Under the pieces are notes generated by a model. That model was not told where the DNA came from and made no database searches. It saw only the letters and a list, made by a program, of their open reading frames with translations. A program made the translations under genes and the position numbers. From Ruminococcus sp. (lineage in GTDB: Bacteria > Bacillota > Clostridia > Oscillospirales > Ruminococcaceae), in assembly GCA_017634275.1 (NCBI GenBank), contig JAGBNQ010000080.1, positions 1-40,804 of the forward strand: a stretch of 40,804 bases of DNA, given 5' to 3'. Positions 40,602 through 40,804 of this stretch are shown piece by piece; position 1 is the stretch's first letter, and every line of letters starts with the position of its first letter.

Positions 40602-40804
40602 TCAGCTCCCCTTCTGCGTCTGCACCGTGAGCCCCTCGCCGTCAGATATAAACACTATATTGCCGTTTAAGTCGGTGCGCAGTATCTTGTCAGCATATTT
40701 ATCAAGCCTTGAAAGCGTTACATCGTGAGGGTGGCCGTAGCTGTTGCCTGCACCGCAGGATATCACCGCATAGCGCGGCAGTATCTTATCAAGCATCTCG
40801 GCAG
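40602..40804 (-). CDS. C-terminal end of a ComEC/Rec2-like metallo-beta-lactamase protein (cut by window)
   Basis: The frame enters from the right window edge and ends TGA at 40602. The visible 67 residues carry YAVISCGAGNSYGHPHDVTL, the typical C-terminal block of ComEC-type metallo-beta-lactamase proteins (GxGNxYGHPH), and RTDLNGNIVFISDGEGL. ComEC forms the DNA-uptake channel, but free-standing secreted MBL proteins share this end, and the membrane part is outside the window. An internal ATG at 40796 is probably not a start. Confidence 0.75.
   Translation of the reverse strand, partial: AEMLDKILPRYAVISCGAGNSYGHPHDVTLSRLDKYADKILRTDLNGNIVFISDGEGLTVQTQKGS

Overview
The window looks like a piece of a Ruminococcus-type gut Clostridia (Oscillospirales) chromosome. 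I infer this from the cotJABC spore-coat cluster, the HacA-type leuC/leuD pair, the clostridial Cmk-PlsC and IspH-S1 gene fusions next to a BaiN-like flavoprotein, Thr-rich lipoprotein linkers, FGGF-repeat and Ig/FN3-type cell-surface proteins, and strong AAGGAGG ribosome sites. No rRNA, tRNA or CRISPR array was seen.

Left third (1-13.2 kb): an AT-richer accessory region, read as a defence island with mobile-element debris. In order: the tail of an unknown protein; a DUF262/DUF1524 (GmrSD-type) protein overlapping a zinc-ribbon Mrr-like endonuclease; a 5'-truncated DNA methyltransferase whose truncation point lies at a 105-bp inverted-repeat element; an AIPR abortive-infection protein fused to a cold-shock-like domain; a second copy of the methyltransferase tail; a rolling-circle Rep-like gene broken by an in-frame TAG and joined to the 3' end of a tyrosine integrase; a RloA/RloB (AbiL-like) pair on the minus strand; an AAA_14/DUF4143 ATPase whose promoter is bracketed by two near-identical 22-bp operator-like sites; and the 3' remnant of a large serine recombinase, which marks the right edge.

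Middle (13.4-28.9 kb): ordinary chromosome. An ABC-2 exporter operon (36-aa leader ORF, two ATPases, permease) is followed by a minus-strand cell-surface cluster: a signal-peptide protein with Ig/FN3 and transglutaminase-like domains split by one TAA codon, a Thr-rich lipoprotein, and an acyltransferase. Then come a secreted coiled-coil protein, a zinc-ribbon FGGF-repeat protein, cotJABC, the leuC-Dabb-unknown-leuD operon, and minus-strand DUF218 and C39-peptidase genes.

Right third (28.2-40.8 kb), all minus strand: RlmL-like rRNA methyltransferase, CbbX/SpoVK-type AAA+ ATPase and HAD phosphatase in one operon; a class A penicillin-binding protein; an operon of RpiR regulator, BaiN-like flavoprotein, small membrane protein, Cmk-PlsC and IspH-S1; then a DUF3006 protein and the end of a ComEC-like metallo-beta-lactamase protein.

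The most unusual signal is between genes. One repeat family (21.1, 22.7, 27.9 and 40.1 kb) has conserved end hairpins, but its outer 33-nt arms are made of heptamers that differ completely between copies while still pairing with each other inside a copy. A second family (25.8, 31.4 and 40.1 kb) is a GC-rich, multi-hairpin element of about 250 bp. At 40.1 kb the two families are fused.
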